A DNA stretch of 58,700 nt, taken from assembly GCF_030652775.1 (NCBI RefSeq), contig NZ_JAUSPS010000045.1:1-58700 (forward strand), written 5' to 3'. Below the pieces are notes generated by a model that had not been told where the DNA came from, did no database searches, and saw only the letters and a program-made list of their open reading frames with translations. Position 1 is the stretch's first letter, and the number at the start of each line of letters is the position of its first letter. The DNA is from Acetobacterium sp. (GTDB lineage: Bacteria > Bacillota > Clostridia > Eubacteriales > Eubacteriaceae). A program made the translations under genes and the position numbers. Positions 50,451 to 58,581 of the stretch are shown here, piece after piece.

Positions 50451-50581
50451 TTAAGGGGTCTAGTATGAACTTTACATCCTACTAGTAAGGGGTCACAATC
50501 CCTATGTGTTAGCATATGCTATTAGTCCGAATTAATCATCGGCTATAGTTAACAAAATATCGATCTAAATCTGTGCATTCT
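50448..50581 (-). other. Hairpin-rich region, candidate structured RNA
   Basis: On the minus strand, between the palindrome at 50568 and the terminator at 50420, several hairpins occur one after another: CCGA/TCGG enclosed by CTAT/ATAG, TAGCATATGCTA, AGGG/CCCT, and CTAGTA/TACTAG. TAAGGGGTC occurs twice as a direct repeat (50452-50460 and 50486-50494 on plus). No open frame is present. It may be a small RNA or attenuator leader; I could not match any riboswitch class. Confidence 0.35.
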
Positions 50582-50593
50582 GCACAGATTATA
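50568..50593. promoter_or_regulatory. Perfect 10-bp palindrome abutting a TATAAT element
   Basis: AATCTGTGCA-TTC-TGCACAGATT (50568-50590) is a perfect inverted repeat. On the minus strand TATAAT (50588-50593) overlaps its first bases, so a protein bound there would cover the start site. No good -35 is seen at 17 bases. It is a candidate autoregulatory operator of the PucR-type protein. Confidence 0.5.
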
Positions 50594-50659
50594 GTTTCTT
50601 GGCAAACACATATCCGCTGCAATTTTCCTGGCATTGCGATTCCATCACAAATGCAAATT

Positions 50660-51898
50660 TTATTTATGTTTTAGAAATTCTAAAATTTGAAACGAGTACG
50701 CCAGATCAAATTGAACCTTCGGGGTAGTCAGTTCCAGCTGAGTCAGAGACTTGATCCGATCAATACGATAACTGAGGGTATTGCGATGAATATGGAGGGC
50801 TTCGCAAGTTACTTTGTAATTACACCCATAATCGATGAGCGTGTTTAACGTATAGAACAATTCCGATTGATGTTGTCTGTCATACTTTTCAAGCGTTAAC
50901 AAACCCCTTTGAACAAACTCTTTGAGATTAGCTCCAGAATTGCCAATGCCTTTCTCCAGAAGATGATAAAATTTGTAGTCCCCATAACTGAAAAAACTTT
51001 TATTTTCGTCGATTATTGCCCCAATTCGAATGGCTGCTTCAGCCTGAAAATAATAAGTTTGAAAATTTTCAATGCCCTGAAAAAAATCGCTCATGCCTAT
51101 CCGCAATGCATGTTTTTCTATAAAATTCTTCAACCGACTAATACCTTTTTCGGTTTTTGTCTTTTCCAGATCCATACATAAAACAACCATTTGATTGCCA
51201 TAAAAGATTGCATGTGATTTTGGAAAAACATGATGCAAATCATCGCACAATGAATCTTTGATAACCTCCTGATAAGGATTGGCATCATTCTGTTCAGAAA
51301 CAAGCACACACAGATTATTGCTGCTATTAAGCTCTGATTCCAAGACCCATGATTTAAAATCAGCATTCTCCTTGTCTCTACCTTCGATCAGATCCATCAG
51401 GATCCCTTCATTCATATTTCCACGAATATACTTATACATTGGGATCTTTAAAATAATTTCAGTCAGCACCTCATTGGCAAGCAGCAGTAATTCTAAATGT
51501 TGATTTGTCACTTCCGTGTTTTCAAAAAACATCACCATGGCACCAGCATATTTACCGCGAATGATCACTGGTGATACCAAGACCTTTGACTCACTTTCCA
51601 AACCCACCACATAAGGTGTTCGATCCTTGGGAAAACGTTTGACCTCTTCAATATTAACGATTTCGAAAATAAACTCGTGACTGCAAAATCCTTTAGAAAT
51701 CGCAAAATTCCACGACGGATCGGTAATCTCGTCGGTTCGGCTCATTCCCCGAATTGAAAAATTTATATCAATAAAAACGACTGGTTTTTCTATCAGATAA
51801 CTAATGGTTTCCACTACCTCTTCCACGGTGTGGTTATCTAGCAACAATCTTAATAATCGGTTACTCTGTCGATATCTCAGTTCAGTTTGACTATCCAT
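50660..51898 (-). CDS. PucR/CdaR-family transcriptional regulator
   Basis: This 412-residue regulator has a GAF-like or PucR sensory half with VFIDINFSIRGM and VVIRGKYAGAMVMFFE (about 35-145), a middle GGDEF-like region without the catalytic motif (residues about 190-300), and a C-terminal PucR helix-turn-helix: CNYKVTCEALHIHRNTLSYR, about 370-390. Such proteins activate purine, amino-acid or sugar-acid use. Its likely targets are the downstream membrane protein and itself. The cobB gene lies 16 bases upstream in the same direction. Confidence 0.88.
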   Translation of the reverse strand: MDSQTELRYRQSNRLLRLLLDNHTVEEVVETISYLIEKPVVFIDINFSIRGMSRTDEITDPSWNFAISKGFCSHEFIFEIVNIEEVKRFPKDRTPYVVGLESESKVLVSPVIIRGKYAGAMVMFFENTEVTNQHLELLLLANEVLTEIILKIPMYKYIRGNMNEGILMDLIEGRDKENADFKSWVLESELNSSNNLCVLVSEQNDANPYQEVIKDSLCDDLHHVFPKSHAIFYGNQMVVLCMDLEKTKTEKGISRLKNFIEKHALRIGMSDFFQGIENFQTYYFQAEAAIRIGAIIDENKSFFSYGDYKFYHLLEKGIGNSGANLKEFVQRGLLTLEKYDRQHQSELFYTLNTLIDYGCNYKVTCEALHIHRNTLSYRIDRIKSLTQLELTTPKVQFDLAYSFQILEFLKHK

Positions 51899-51914
51899 AG
51901 CTGTTATTTATTTT

Positions 51915-52637
51915 TTACTCCATTTCTAGTTGTTTGAATACTTCGCCAATGCTTCCTTTAATGATGAGATTTGCCCGGGCATCCATCGGTGTTGAGGATT
52001 TGTTTACCAGCACCAGGTTCCGTCCCCGATAATAATCGATGAGTCCTGCCGCCGGGTAAACACCCAGAGAGGTTCCGCCAATAATCAGAACGTCGGCGCT
52101 TTTTATGGCCGCAACCGACTGGTTCATAATATCGCCATTCAGACCTTCGCCATACAATACCACATCCGGCTTAATCGTTCCACCACAACTGCATAAGGGC
52201 ACACCCCTACTTTCCTGGATTGTCTGAACCGGAAAAAACTGATGACAGTTCATACAATAATTGCGATGAACCGACCCATGCAGTTCCAGCACCTTTTTAC
52301 TGCCCGCCAGCTGATGAAGGCTATCGATATTCTGCGTAATCACCGCCTTCAATTTCCCATTGGCTTCCAGTTCTGCCAATTTTAGATGGGCATCATTTGG
52401 TTTTGCTTCCAGGTACAGAATTTTATTGCGGTAAAAATGATAGAATTCTTCGGTATTATTCATAAAGAATTCATGAGAAAGAATCGTTTCCGGTGGATAT
52501 TGATAGGTCTGGCTGTACAAGCCATCGACACTCCTGAAATCTGGAATGCCACTTTCCGTGGAAACACCAGCTCCTCCAAAAAAAACAATGTTCTTACTTT
52601 TTTCAGTCATTTCCTGTAAAATTTCGATCTCGTTCAC
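51915..52637 (-). CDS. cobB: Sir2-family NAD-dependent protein deacylase
   Basis: This 240-residue sirtuin has GGAGVSTESGIPDFRS near residue 20, TQNIDSLHQLAGSK near 100, catalytic His in ELHGSVHRNYC, the zinc site CMNCHQFF and CSCGGTIKPDVVLYGE, and GTSLGVYPAAGLI near 190. It removes acyl groups from lysines using NAD. In acetogens it could reverse acetyl-CoA or acetyl-phosphate-driven acetylation, which is inference. It precedes pucR in the same direction. Confidence 0.94.
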   Translation of the reverse strand: MNEIEILQEMTEKSKNIVFFGGAGVSTESGIPDFRSVDGLYSQTYQYPPETILSHEFFMNNTEEFYHFYRNKILYLEAKPNDAHLKLAELEANGKLKAVITQNIDSLHQLAGSKKVLELHGSVHRNYCMNCHQFFPVQTIQESRGVPLCSCGGTIKPDVVLYGEGLNGDIMNQSVAAIKSADVLIIGGTSLGVYPAAGLIDYYRGRNLVLVNKSSTPMDARANLIIKGSIGEVFKQLEME

Positions 52638-52662
52638 GATGTAGCCTCTTTTCTCAAAACGT

Positions 52663-53265
52663 TTATAGATGTTCTATTTTTCTTAAAAAGTATTTTACCA
52701 CATCCAGCGCTTTATTTCCTGACAACTCATTAAAATCTTTACCATAGGGATCAGCAAAGCCATGTTTTCCGTGCAAAACATGGCTTTCGACCTTATTTTT
52801 CTGCTCAAGTTTTGGAATAATCGACTGTACCTCAAAGGATTTTTCCTGTTCCGGAAATATCAGCAGACATGGACAAACCGGTTCGACCTCCAGATAGTCC
52901 CGGATTCGTGATCCGTAATAGCCGATCATTCCATCACACCACTGGCTCTCCGTCAATCGCCAGGCGATGGTGGCTCCAACACTTGATCCAAAAACGACGA
53001 TTTTTTTATAATCATCCCTCAGCTCCATAATATAGCCGTCCACTTCTTTGTATTGGTCAAAACCAACATCGTTCACAAAATGATGATATGCCACTTCGTT
53101 CTGTGCATATGAATAACAACCGTCACGCCCATTTTGATCCACACAATAGGTGTCATAACCGTGGCGGATGAAAAAATCCACCCAATCTTTTATATATTGG
53201 TTTATTCCATAAATTTCCGGGACAATCACAACTGCTTTTTCTGATCCTATTTTTTTTATTAACAT
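52663..53265 (-). CDS. Dienelactone hydrolase family protein
   Basis: This 200-residue alpha/beta hydrolase has PEIYGINQYIKDWVDFFIRHGY (DLH-type start), nucleophile Ser in VFGSSVGATIAW (GxSxG near residue 95), a DLH-like acidic region, and the catalytic His in LHGKHGFADPYG near residue 170. Classical DLH has Cys as nucleophile; this one has Ser. Substrate unknown. It starts 26 bases before cobB and may be co-transcribed with it. Confidence 0.85.
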   Translation of the reverse strand: MLIKKIGSEKAVVIVPEIYGINQYIKDWVDFFIRHGYDTYCVDQNGRDGCYSYAQNEVAYHHFVNDVGFDQYKEVDGYIMELRDDYKKIVVFGSSVGATIAWRLTESQWCDGMIGYYGSRIRDYLEVEPVCPCLLIFPEQEKSFEVQSIIPKLEQKNKVESHVLHGKHGFADPYGKDFNELSGNKALDVVKYFLRKIEHL

Positions 53266-53517
53266 AACATTTCTCCACTATTTCAATTGTTTTTCAATTG
53301 ATAAACTTTCTCTGTTAAATATACATTATCACTGGTTACTTTGTCCATCTTGAGGTGTAACTATCGCATGCGGATTTTCGAACTGGTAATTTATGAGCAA
53401 TTATGAGTATATTTCTTCTATACTGTAGATATCTGTTTCAAAAATAGTTATAATAGACACACTCACTTTTAATCGATTATTTATGACTAATGTGTTCATT
53501 TGAAAGGAACTAACTTA
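53266..53517. other. Intergenic region between divergent genes
   Basis: This region separates the minus-strand hydrolase from the plus-strand 53518 gene. It contains two copies of TTTCAATTG near 53282-53300, a palindrome-like pair CAATTG-n5-CAATTG. No gene was found in it. Confidence 0.4.
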
Positions 53518-53925
53518 ATGCGAAAAATAATTGAAATAAATGACTTTGACTCGGTGTATAGCCATGTTGAATACATATTTGAAGATGATATCGTCCTCCT
53601 GACCTGGAAAAAGTTCTGCAGTAAAAAAAACTATCGCAATCCAACCACCTTTGCGGTCGATCTGCTAAATCGGTATCCGGGAAGTAATTTTGTTGTTGAT
53701 GCCCGAAATGGATTTGAAGATGAAAGCGATGATGTTAAATGGGGATTTTCAGTTTTATTGCCAGCTATGTCAAAAACTGATTGTAAGATTGTCGTTTTTA
53801 TTATGAACGAAGTCAATGACATCATTTCAGAAATGAACATGTGGACCAAAGAGTTTAAAAAGCACTTTATTGTCAAAGAGGTTACGAATTATTCTGCTGC
53901 CGTAAAATTTATTGTCGAACAGTAA
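53518..53925 (+). CDS. Hypothetical 135-residue protein
   Basis: I do not recognise this protein. It is soluble, with alternating strands and helices (MRKIIEINDFDSVYSHVEYI, FVVDARNGFEDESDDVKWGF, DCKIVVFIMNEVNDIISEMN). The arrangement, including a short loop after VVDARNG, resembles SpoIIAA/STAS-like or STAS-related sensor proteins only loosely. The start at 53518 is preferred because a GAAAGGAA-type site precedes it; the TTG at 53500 opens a longer frame. It stands alone between two divergent regulator-type regions. Confidence 0.6.
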   Translation: MRKIIEINDFDSVYSHVEYIFEDDIVLLTWKKFCSKKNYRNPTTFAVDLLNRYPGSNFVVDARNGFEDESDDVKWGFSVLLPAMSKTDCKIVVFIMNEVNDIISEMNMWTKEFKKHFIVKEVTNYSAAVKFIVEQ

Positions 53926-54026
53926 TCAACACGATTAAAACGAATTCAAACATTATCATTTCTTCTACAGGTGCCAGATTTTCTTTAAAAAACCCACTAT
54001 TCAGTTAGGCGTAATTATAAGATACT

Positions 54027-54869
54027 TTAACTATTTACCAGGTGTTTCATTTTATCGATTGTCCCTGTTCCCTGGACGGGTGTATGAATTAGCATTTTTA
54101 AGTTTGGATTATCGGACACATCAAAACTGTTAAACTCAAATACTAACTTTCCGACTACAGGGTGTGATAGTTCTTTTATAATATCACTCATACTATGGAT
54201 TTTATACATCGACCACCACATATTAAAATCAGAACTTTTTTCTTTAAGATTATTTGTGAAATCAGTAATCCAAGGATCGTCAATGTTTATACCACACATT
54301 ACCCTAAACCTGGCAATAATACCTTTTGCGTGAAATTCCCAATCATCAAATAATTCCATATACTCATTCTTGCAAAACATCATGTAAACAACATTTCTTT
54401 CCGATTCATTGATTTGACTAAAATCACCAAAAACCTGGCAGGCACTTTTATTCCAACCACAAATATTCCATCTCTGATCGATAATATATGCAGGGCTGGT
54501 TTCCAAACTATCCAGAACATGTTGTAGTGTATCATTAAGTTGTCCGGCATTACGGTAATTTTCATTTGGAATAGGTTTCATTGCAAGGGTAAACAAATGC
54601 TTGCGTTCTTCTGCGTTCAACATCAGCACCTTGGATAAACTCTCTAAAACCTGGTCTGACACATTAATTTGGCGTCCCTGTTCAAGCCATGTATACCAAG
54701 TCAGTCCAATTCCTGCTAATTGCGCTATTTCCTCACGCCTTAATCCAGGAGTTCTCCGTCGGATTCCCGCTGGCAGTCCCACTTGAGCCGGTATTATGCT
54801 ATTGCGTCGGGTTTTAAGAAAATTACCTAATTCAGTATAACGACTTTTTTCATTACTAATCATACTCAT
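54027..54869 (-). CDS. MmyB-like helix-turn-helix regulator
   Basis: This 280-residue regulator has an N-terminal XRE helix-turn-helix (GIRRRTPGLRREEIAQLAGIGLTWYTWLEQG, read here in parts such as GLRREEIAQLAG) and a C-terminal MmyB-like ligand-binding domain with SPAYIIDQRWNICGWNKSA. Homologues sense small hydrophobic or fatty-acid-like molecules and often repress a divergent reductase. That matches the flavoprotein gene on the opposite strand, 113 bases away. Start ATG at 54869 follows AAAGGTGAT. Confidence 0.9.
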   Translation of the reverse strand: MSMISNEKSRYTELGNFLKTRRNSIIPAQVGLPAGIRRRTPGLRREEIAQLAGIGLTWYTWLEQGRQINVSDQVLESLSKVLMLNAEERKHLFTLAMKPIPNENYRNAGQLNDTLQHVLDSLETSPAYIIDQRWNICGWNKSACQVFGDFSQINESERNVVYMMFCKNEYMELFDDWEFHAKGIIARFRVMCGINIDDPWITDFTNNLKEKSSDFNMWWSMYKIHSMSDIIKELSHPVVGKLVFEFNSFDVSDNPNLKMLIHTPVQGTGTIDKMKHLVNS

Positions 54870-54890
54870 ATCACCTTTATCCTATCAAAA

Positions 54891-54927
54891 TTTATACCAG
54901 TATAAATAGACTTCTGGTACCAGTATA
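54891..54927. promoter_or_regulatory. Palindromic operator between the MmyB-like regulator and flavoprotein genes
   Basis: TTTATAC-CA-GTATAAA (54891-54906) is a perfect palindrome with a two-base spacer. TACCAGTATA recurs 23 bases later (54918-54927), about two helical turns. These are good candidates for binding sites of the divergent regulator, although the sequence does not show who binds. Confidence 0.65.
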
Positions 54928-54982
54928 TCCCAAGTGTTAAAGTATATCTATATTAAAATAGTTTGAATTGGAGTGTAACTAA

Positions 54983-55579
54983 ATGAATATTCTATTTCTT
55001 AATGCATCACCACGTCTAAATGGCTATACTGCTGGTACGATGAAATGTATCAAAAACGCCTTGGATTCTGAGCACATTGTCCAGTGGATAAATATCAACA
55101 ACCTTAATGTTAAACCCTGTCAGGGCTGTTTACAATGCAGACCTGATAAATCATGTATTCTTCCTCAAGATGATGGTCATCGTATAGCAAAATTAATTCG
55201 TTATGCGGATGCTTTAGTTATTGGAAGTCCAACCTATTTTGGAAATGTCACCGGACCATTCCGAACCTTAATTGATCGTTCGTTAACAGCGCTTGAAGAA
55301 ATTTCCTCAAGTGGTCTGGAAATGCCACGACCCTTACACATAGGCCAAAGGGCCGCTATCGTTACTGCCTGTAATTCTCCGTCACCTTTAAGCGAACTGC
55401 CTAACCAGGCTGCCGGGGCTTTGTCAGCCATGCAAACTACTTTAGACGCTGGCGGCTACGATATTGTTGGAAGTATTATCGTAGATGCTGCTGCTGGTTT
55501 AGTTGGAATACCACAAAATATCGAAAATCTTGCTAAACAAATTGCAGTTGCCCTACAAGCATCCCCTGCATCCTTATAG
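54983..55579 (+). CDS. Flavodoxin-fold NAD(P)H-dependent FMN reductase-like protein
   Basis: This 198-residue protein is of the WrbA/FMN-reductase family: MNILFLNASPRLNGYTAG (FMN phosphate loop), then LNVKPCQGCLQCRPDKSCIL with Cys near 49, 52 and 59, and VIGSPTYFGNVTGPFRTLIDRS. The cysteine-rich segment suggests an iron-sulfur or disulfide-bearing subgroup. It probably reduces quinones or flavins. GGAGTG lies seven bases before the start. Expression is probably controlled by the divergent MmyB-like regulator. Confidence 0.85.
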   Translation: MNILFLNASPRLNGYTAGTMKCIKNALDSEHIVQWININNLNVKPCQGCLQCRPDKSCILPQDDGHRIAKLIRYADALVIGSPTYFGNVTGPFRTLIDRSLTALEEISSSGLEMPRPLHIGQRAAIVTACNSPSPLSELPNQAAGALSAMQTTLDAGGYDIVGSIIVDAAAGLVGIPQNIENLAKQIAVALQASPASL

Positions 55580-55708
55580 TCATCAGCAAAAATTAGACTA
55601 TTGTTTAAATGGTTGATCCATTTTGATTCCATTTGTGACAACAGTTCTGTTTTATTGTAAAACTTTAGTGTATCTATCCTGGAAAAAAGAATTGTTATTT
55701 CTTTATGT

Positions 55709-55750
55709 AAATAAAAGCAGCCGCCAAAAGATTTTTCTTTTGACGGCTGT
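55709..55750 (-). terminator. Strong intrinsic terminator of the ion channel gene
   Basis: CAGCCGTCAAAAG (55737-55749 on minus) pairs with CTTTTGGCGGCTG (55718-55730), followed by CTTTTATTT. It ends the gene at 55800-57674; 55580-55708 holds nothing else I can support. Confidence 0.85.
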
Positions 55751-55799
55751 ACTGAATACAAAACTCACAAACGATCTGTCTTCCTTTTGTTATCTCCAA

Positions 55800-57674
55800 T
55801 TAATCTTCTGCAATAACAATTAGACCGTCTTTTTCAACCAGAGTAACAGTTGCTGCTTTAGCAGGATTGATATAAATACCGTAGTTCTTTTGAGCATCTT
55901 TTTGTTCGTCAGCAATCACATATCCGATGACGATTTCGTTCTTTCTTTTTGCCGCTTCAACCAAAGTATAATAATTAACGGATGTGTCAGGCTTAATATA
56001 TTTTGCCGCTTTTTTAATATAAAGTTCCGAACCATCGGCGTCAAATAAATCTTCAAATACCGTATTAACCATTTTGTTCTCTGAAACCTGAGTCAACATT
56101 AAGCTGATGAGCTTTTCACTGACAATAAAGTCGTTGACCTTTGTCACTTCCGCTAATTTCTTGTTTCTGAAATCCATCATTTCACTGACAACTGAAAAAC
56201 GGCAATTGAGTTTTTCAGAAATATCCCGGAGTTGAAGCAGGACCACAAGGGTATTGGCATCGGATTCCTGCACATCAAGTTCAGAATTATTGGATAGGAT
56301 AATGACATGGTCATAATTTTTAACCATCAATTCGTCTAAAATAGTTCGATCTTTGGGATCGCCCTTTAATAATTCGATTTTCTGATTGACAACCTGGCTG
56401 AGAGCGGTCTGGAAATCTTCGTCTTCAACACAGTCCGAAACAACGGTTAAAATTGAATCCTGAGGAACATAATTGTCAATTTCCTGAATAATTAAGTGGG
56501 CATTATCATTCCATCCTAAGATCAGTGTTTTTTCAGGACTCTCTGATTCTGCTGCTGTAGTCTGCAGAATCGCCCCCACATCAATACTATGTTGCTGTTC
56601 AGGCTTTACAATGATGGTATCATCATCTTCTGAGATGGCAATAATCTGATCTCCCGGCTGTAAAATCGTTTCCATTGGTGGGTTTAAGTAGGTTTTTCCC
56701 TGAGTCTGGACACCGATCACGGTCGATTTTTCAAATAAAAATAGAGCCTCGCCAAAGGTTTTTCCAATTATTTCAGGACAATCGCTGAAATATATTTCAT
56801 CTCCACCAAAATCCAAAAGTTCAGTATAAACGGTTGAAAGACCCGGCTGACGACAGGTTTGGGCAATAATACGCGAAATCAATGTATCACTAAGAATTAT
56901 TTCCGCATGATTATTACCAGCAATCTGAGCTACTTGGACGTTTGCAGGATCTTTTAAAACGGTGACAATATTGTACGGTTGACTTCGTTTATTGGGATTG
57001 TTCGTAATGGCAAGAATCGTCTTAATAACCCTGGTATCGTCCTCAGGAATAATGATAATTGATCGGGACGTATTTAAACTGACGATTTCGAGATCATCAA
57101 TATCGATTGGATTTCCCTGTCGAGTGACTATTCTTGTAGTTTTCATATCCGTGATCCGTTCCCTGATGGCATCATCCATCTCGGATTTATCGTGATTCCC
57201 CATAATGACAATGCAAGCATGCTTGCGATTACTGTTTGCTTCAATCAATTCTTCAACAATCGTAAAGATCTGTTCAGACCAGCCCAGAATAATCGTTTGG
57301 TCTTTTTCGATCACTCGGGATCGGCCTTTTCGCAACGAATCCAGTTTTGATTCAATACCAGTTGTTAAGATCCCAATTAATATACTGAGAATGAAGATAC
57401 CACCTAGGGTAGTAACAAACATCAGAAAGATATAACCGACACTTCCAGTATCGCCACTTACCGTTCCAGAGTCAATGGCTCGCATTAACCCCATCCATAG
57501 CAGCTCTGTAAAACTTGAAGTTGGCCCCGACTGTGTAATCCAGACAATCAGTGAAATTATAGCGATCATAATTGCCGTAGCACTGGCTAACGACAATAAC
57601 AGAATGCCTGTTCCTTTTGACATTAGATTGTCAAATTTGTACCGTAGCTTTTCTAAAAAACCAACTTCATCCAT
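55800..57674 (-). CDS. CASTOR/POLLUX-type ion channel protein with RCK-like domains
   Basis: This 624-residue protein has two N-terminal membrane helices with a filter-like loop near MRAIDSGTVSGDTGSVG (residues about 70-95), then two NAD-binding RCK-like domains: TIILGWSEQIFTIVEELIEA (about 130) and TLILGWNDNAHLIIQEID (about 375), each with a C-terminal lobe such as EIYFSDCPEIIGKTFGEALF. This is the CASTOR/POLLUX/SYM8 channel layout (PF06241); bacterial members probably conduct cations, but their gating ligand is not known. The start at 57674 has GAGGTG six bases upstream; the longer frame adds 18 residues. Confidence 0.82.
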   Translation of the reverse strand: MDEVGFLEKLRYKFDNLMSKGTGILLLSLASATAIMIAIISLIVWITQSGPTSSFTELLWMGLMRAIDSGTVSGDTGSVGYIFLMFVTTLGGIFILSILIGILTTGIESKLDSLRKGRSRVIEKDQTIILGWSEQIFTIVEELIEANSNRKHACIVIMGNHDKSEMDDAIRERITDMKTTRIVTRQGNPIDIDDLEIVSLNTSRSIIIIPEDDTRVIKTILAITNNPNKRSQPYNIVTVLKDPANVQVAQIAGNNHAEIILSDTLISRIIAQTCRQPGLSTVYTELLDFGGDEIYFSDCPEIIGKTFGEALFLFEKSTVIGVQTQGKTYLNPPMETILQPGDQIIAISEDDDTIIVKPEQQHSIDVGAILQTTAAESESPEKTLILGWNDNAHLIIQEIDNYVPQDSILTVVSDCVEDEDFQTALSQVVNQKIELLKGDPKDRTILDELMVKNYDHVIILSNNSELDVQESDANTLVVLLQLRDISEKLNCRFSVVSEMMDFRNKKLAEVTKVNDFIVSEKLISLMLTQVSENKMVNTVFEDLFDADGSELYIKKAAKYIKPDTSVNYYTLVEAAKRKNEIVIGYVIADEQKDAQKNYGIYINPAKAATVTLVEKDGLIVIAED

Positions 57675-57886
57675 TTTTAGCACCTCTTCTAAGTTATTTA
57701 TTTTTATTTGAATCTCAAGATTATGCAATCTTCAAGTTTTAATCCTAAGGATTATCTTATCTTAAACTTCATGATTTGTCGCAAATATTTTATCACATTC
57801 AATCACGTCCGACAATCATTGTTGGCGCCCTATTTCGCCGATTTGCGATTTTAGGGGATGATCGATACGTCATTTGTTCGATGTGT
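57675..57886. other. Intergenic region with two palindromes
   Basis: This region holds AAGATT-ATGC-AATCTT (57718-57733) and AATCCTTAGGATT near 57742-57754, both upstream of the channel gene, plus a weak -35/-10 pair (TTGCGA...GATAAG). No gene is seen. A leader hairpin or operator is possible. Confidence 0.3.
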
Positions 57887-58240
57887 TCATTTCTCTGAAT
57901 CCGGATCGTCGTCTTTTCTTTTTTTCAGCAAACTGCCAAGGCACATCCCCAATAATGCAACCGTGCCATAAATGCCCCCATATATCAGTGATTTCATTTC
58001 AATAATCAAAAACATTGGTGGCAGAAAAATGATGCCCATAAAAATCGGGTAAAACCCGACATTGCCATTTTTCAGTCCGTATATAAAAGCAGAAACAAAA
58101 CAATAAACAGGAATAATCAACAGCATAAAGAATGAGAAATATCTTGAATTTGGCTCCAACGTAGGCAAGATAAAAAAGATCAAAGAGGTCATAATCAGAT
58201 ACGGTAATACGGGAATTAATAACGGTAAGTTTTTTTTCAT
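57887..58240 (-). CDS. Small membrane protein of unknown function
   Basis: This 117-residue protein has four predicted membrane helices and a charged C-terminal tail ending KKRKDDDPDSEK. The family was not recognised. AGGAG lies seven bases before the ATG at 58240. It lies between the channel gene and the rRNA operon's terminator, on the same strand. Confidence 0.7.
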   Translation of the reverse strand: MKKNLPLLIPVLPYLIMTSLIFFILPTLEPNSRYFSFFMLLIIPVYCFVSAFIYGLKNGNVGFYPIFMGIIFLPPMFLIIEMKSLIYGGIYGTVALLGMCLGSLLKKRKDDDPDSEK

Positions 58241-58305
58241 AATCGGCTCCTATTGGTATAATCAACTGAAATTTTTTTATTACTTTTATCTGTTTATTAT
58301 AACAT

Positions 58306-58358
58306 TAAAAAAAGAGATAGAAAAACAAATCACTTTGCTTTTTTATCTCTTTTTTTTA
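58306..58358 (-). terminator. rRNA operon terminator after 5S
   Basis: AAAGAGATA...TATCTCTTT forms a long A/U-rich stem (58306-58319 with 58345-58358, extended by GTTTTTC/GAAAAAC) followed by seven T on the minus strand. Confidence 0.85.
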
Positions 58359-58364
58359 ATATAA

Positions 58365-58480
58365 CCCCGCAATGTCCTATCCTCCCAGGCAGTTGCCCAC
58401 CAAGTACTTTCGGCGCTGGAAGACTTTACTTCTGTGTTCGGTATGGGAACAGGTGTGGCCCTTCCGCCATCATTACGGAA
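58365..58480 (-). rRNA. rrf: 5S rRNA
   Basis: On the minus strand, the terminal helix CCGTAATG (58471-58478) pairs with CATTGCGG (58367-58374) with one G-U pair. Inside are GGCGGAAGGGCCACACCTG, the loop C region CCATACCGAACACAGAAG, and GCGCCGAAAGTACTTGGTGG, all 5S landmarks. Length about 115 nt, with ends approximate by a few bases. It follows the 23S gene by about 100 bases with no tRNA between. Confidence 0.95.
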
Positions 58481-58581
58481 CTAGTTAGACTAGTTAATAC
58501 TATTAAGTTATGATTGCATTTATCAATTGTCTTGATTCATGGTCGCTTGCGACCACTCAAAACAGCACAGTGTATAAATTA

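Noticed and set aside
50452-50494. TAAGGGGTC direct repeat as a possible CRISPR-type repeat
   Set aside because: It has only two copies, 9 bases long, with 25 bases between them. It is more likely part of RNA hairpins.
57718-57733. AAGATT-ATGC-AATCTT as a terminator of the small membrane gene
   Set aside because: There is no U-run on either side, and it lies upstream of the channel gene start; it is at most a leader hairpin or operator.
58481-58581. tRNA gene in the 23S-5S spacer
   Set aside because: The spacer has no cloverleaf or T-loop GTTCGA-like pattern; it is simple AT-rich sequence with a short CTAGT inverted repeat.
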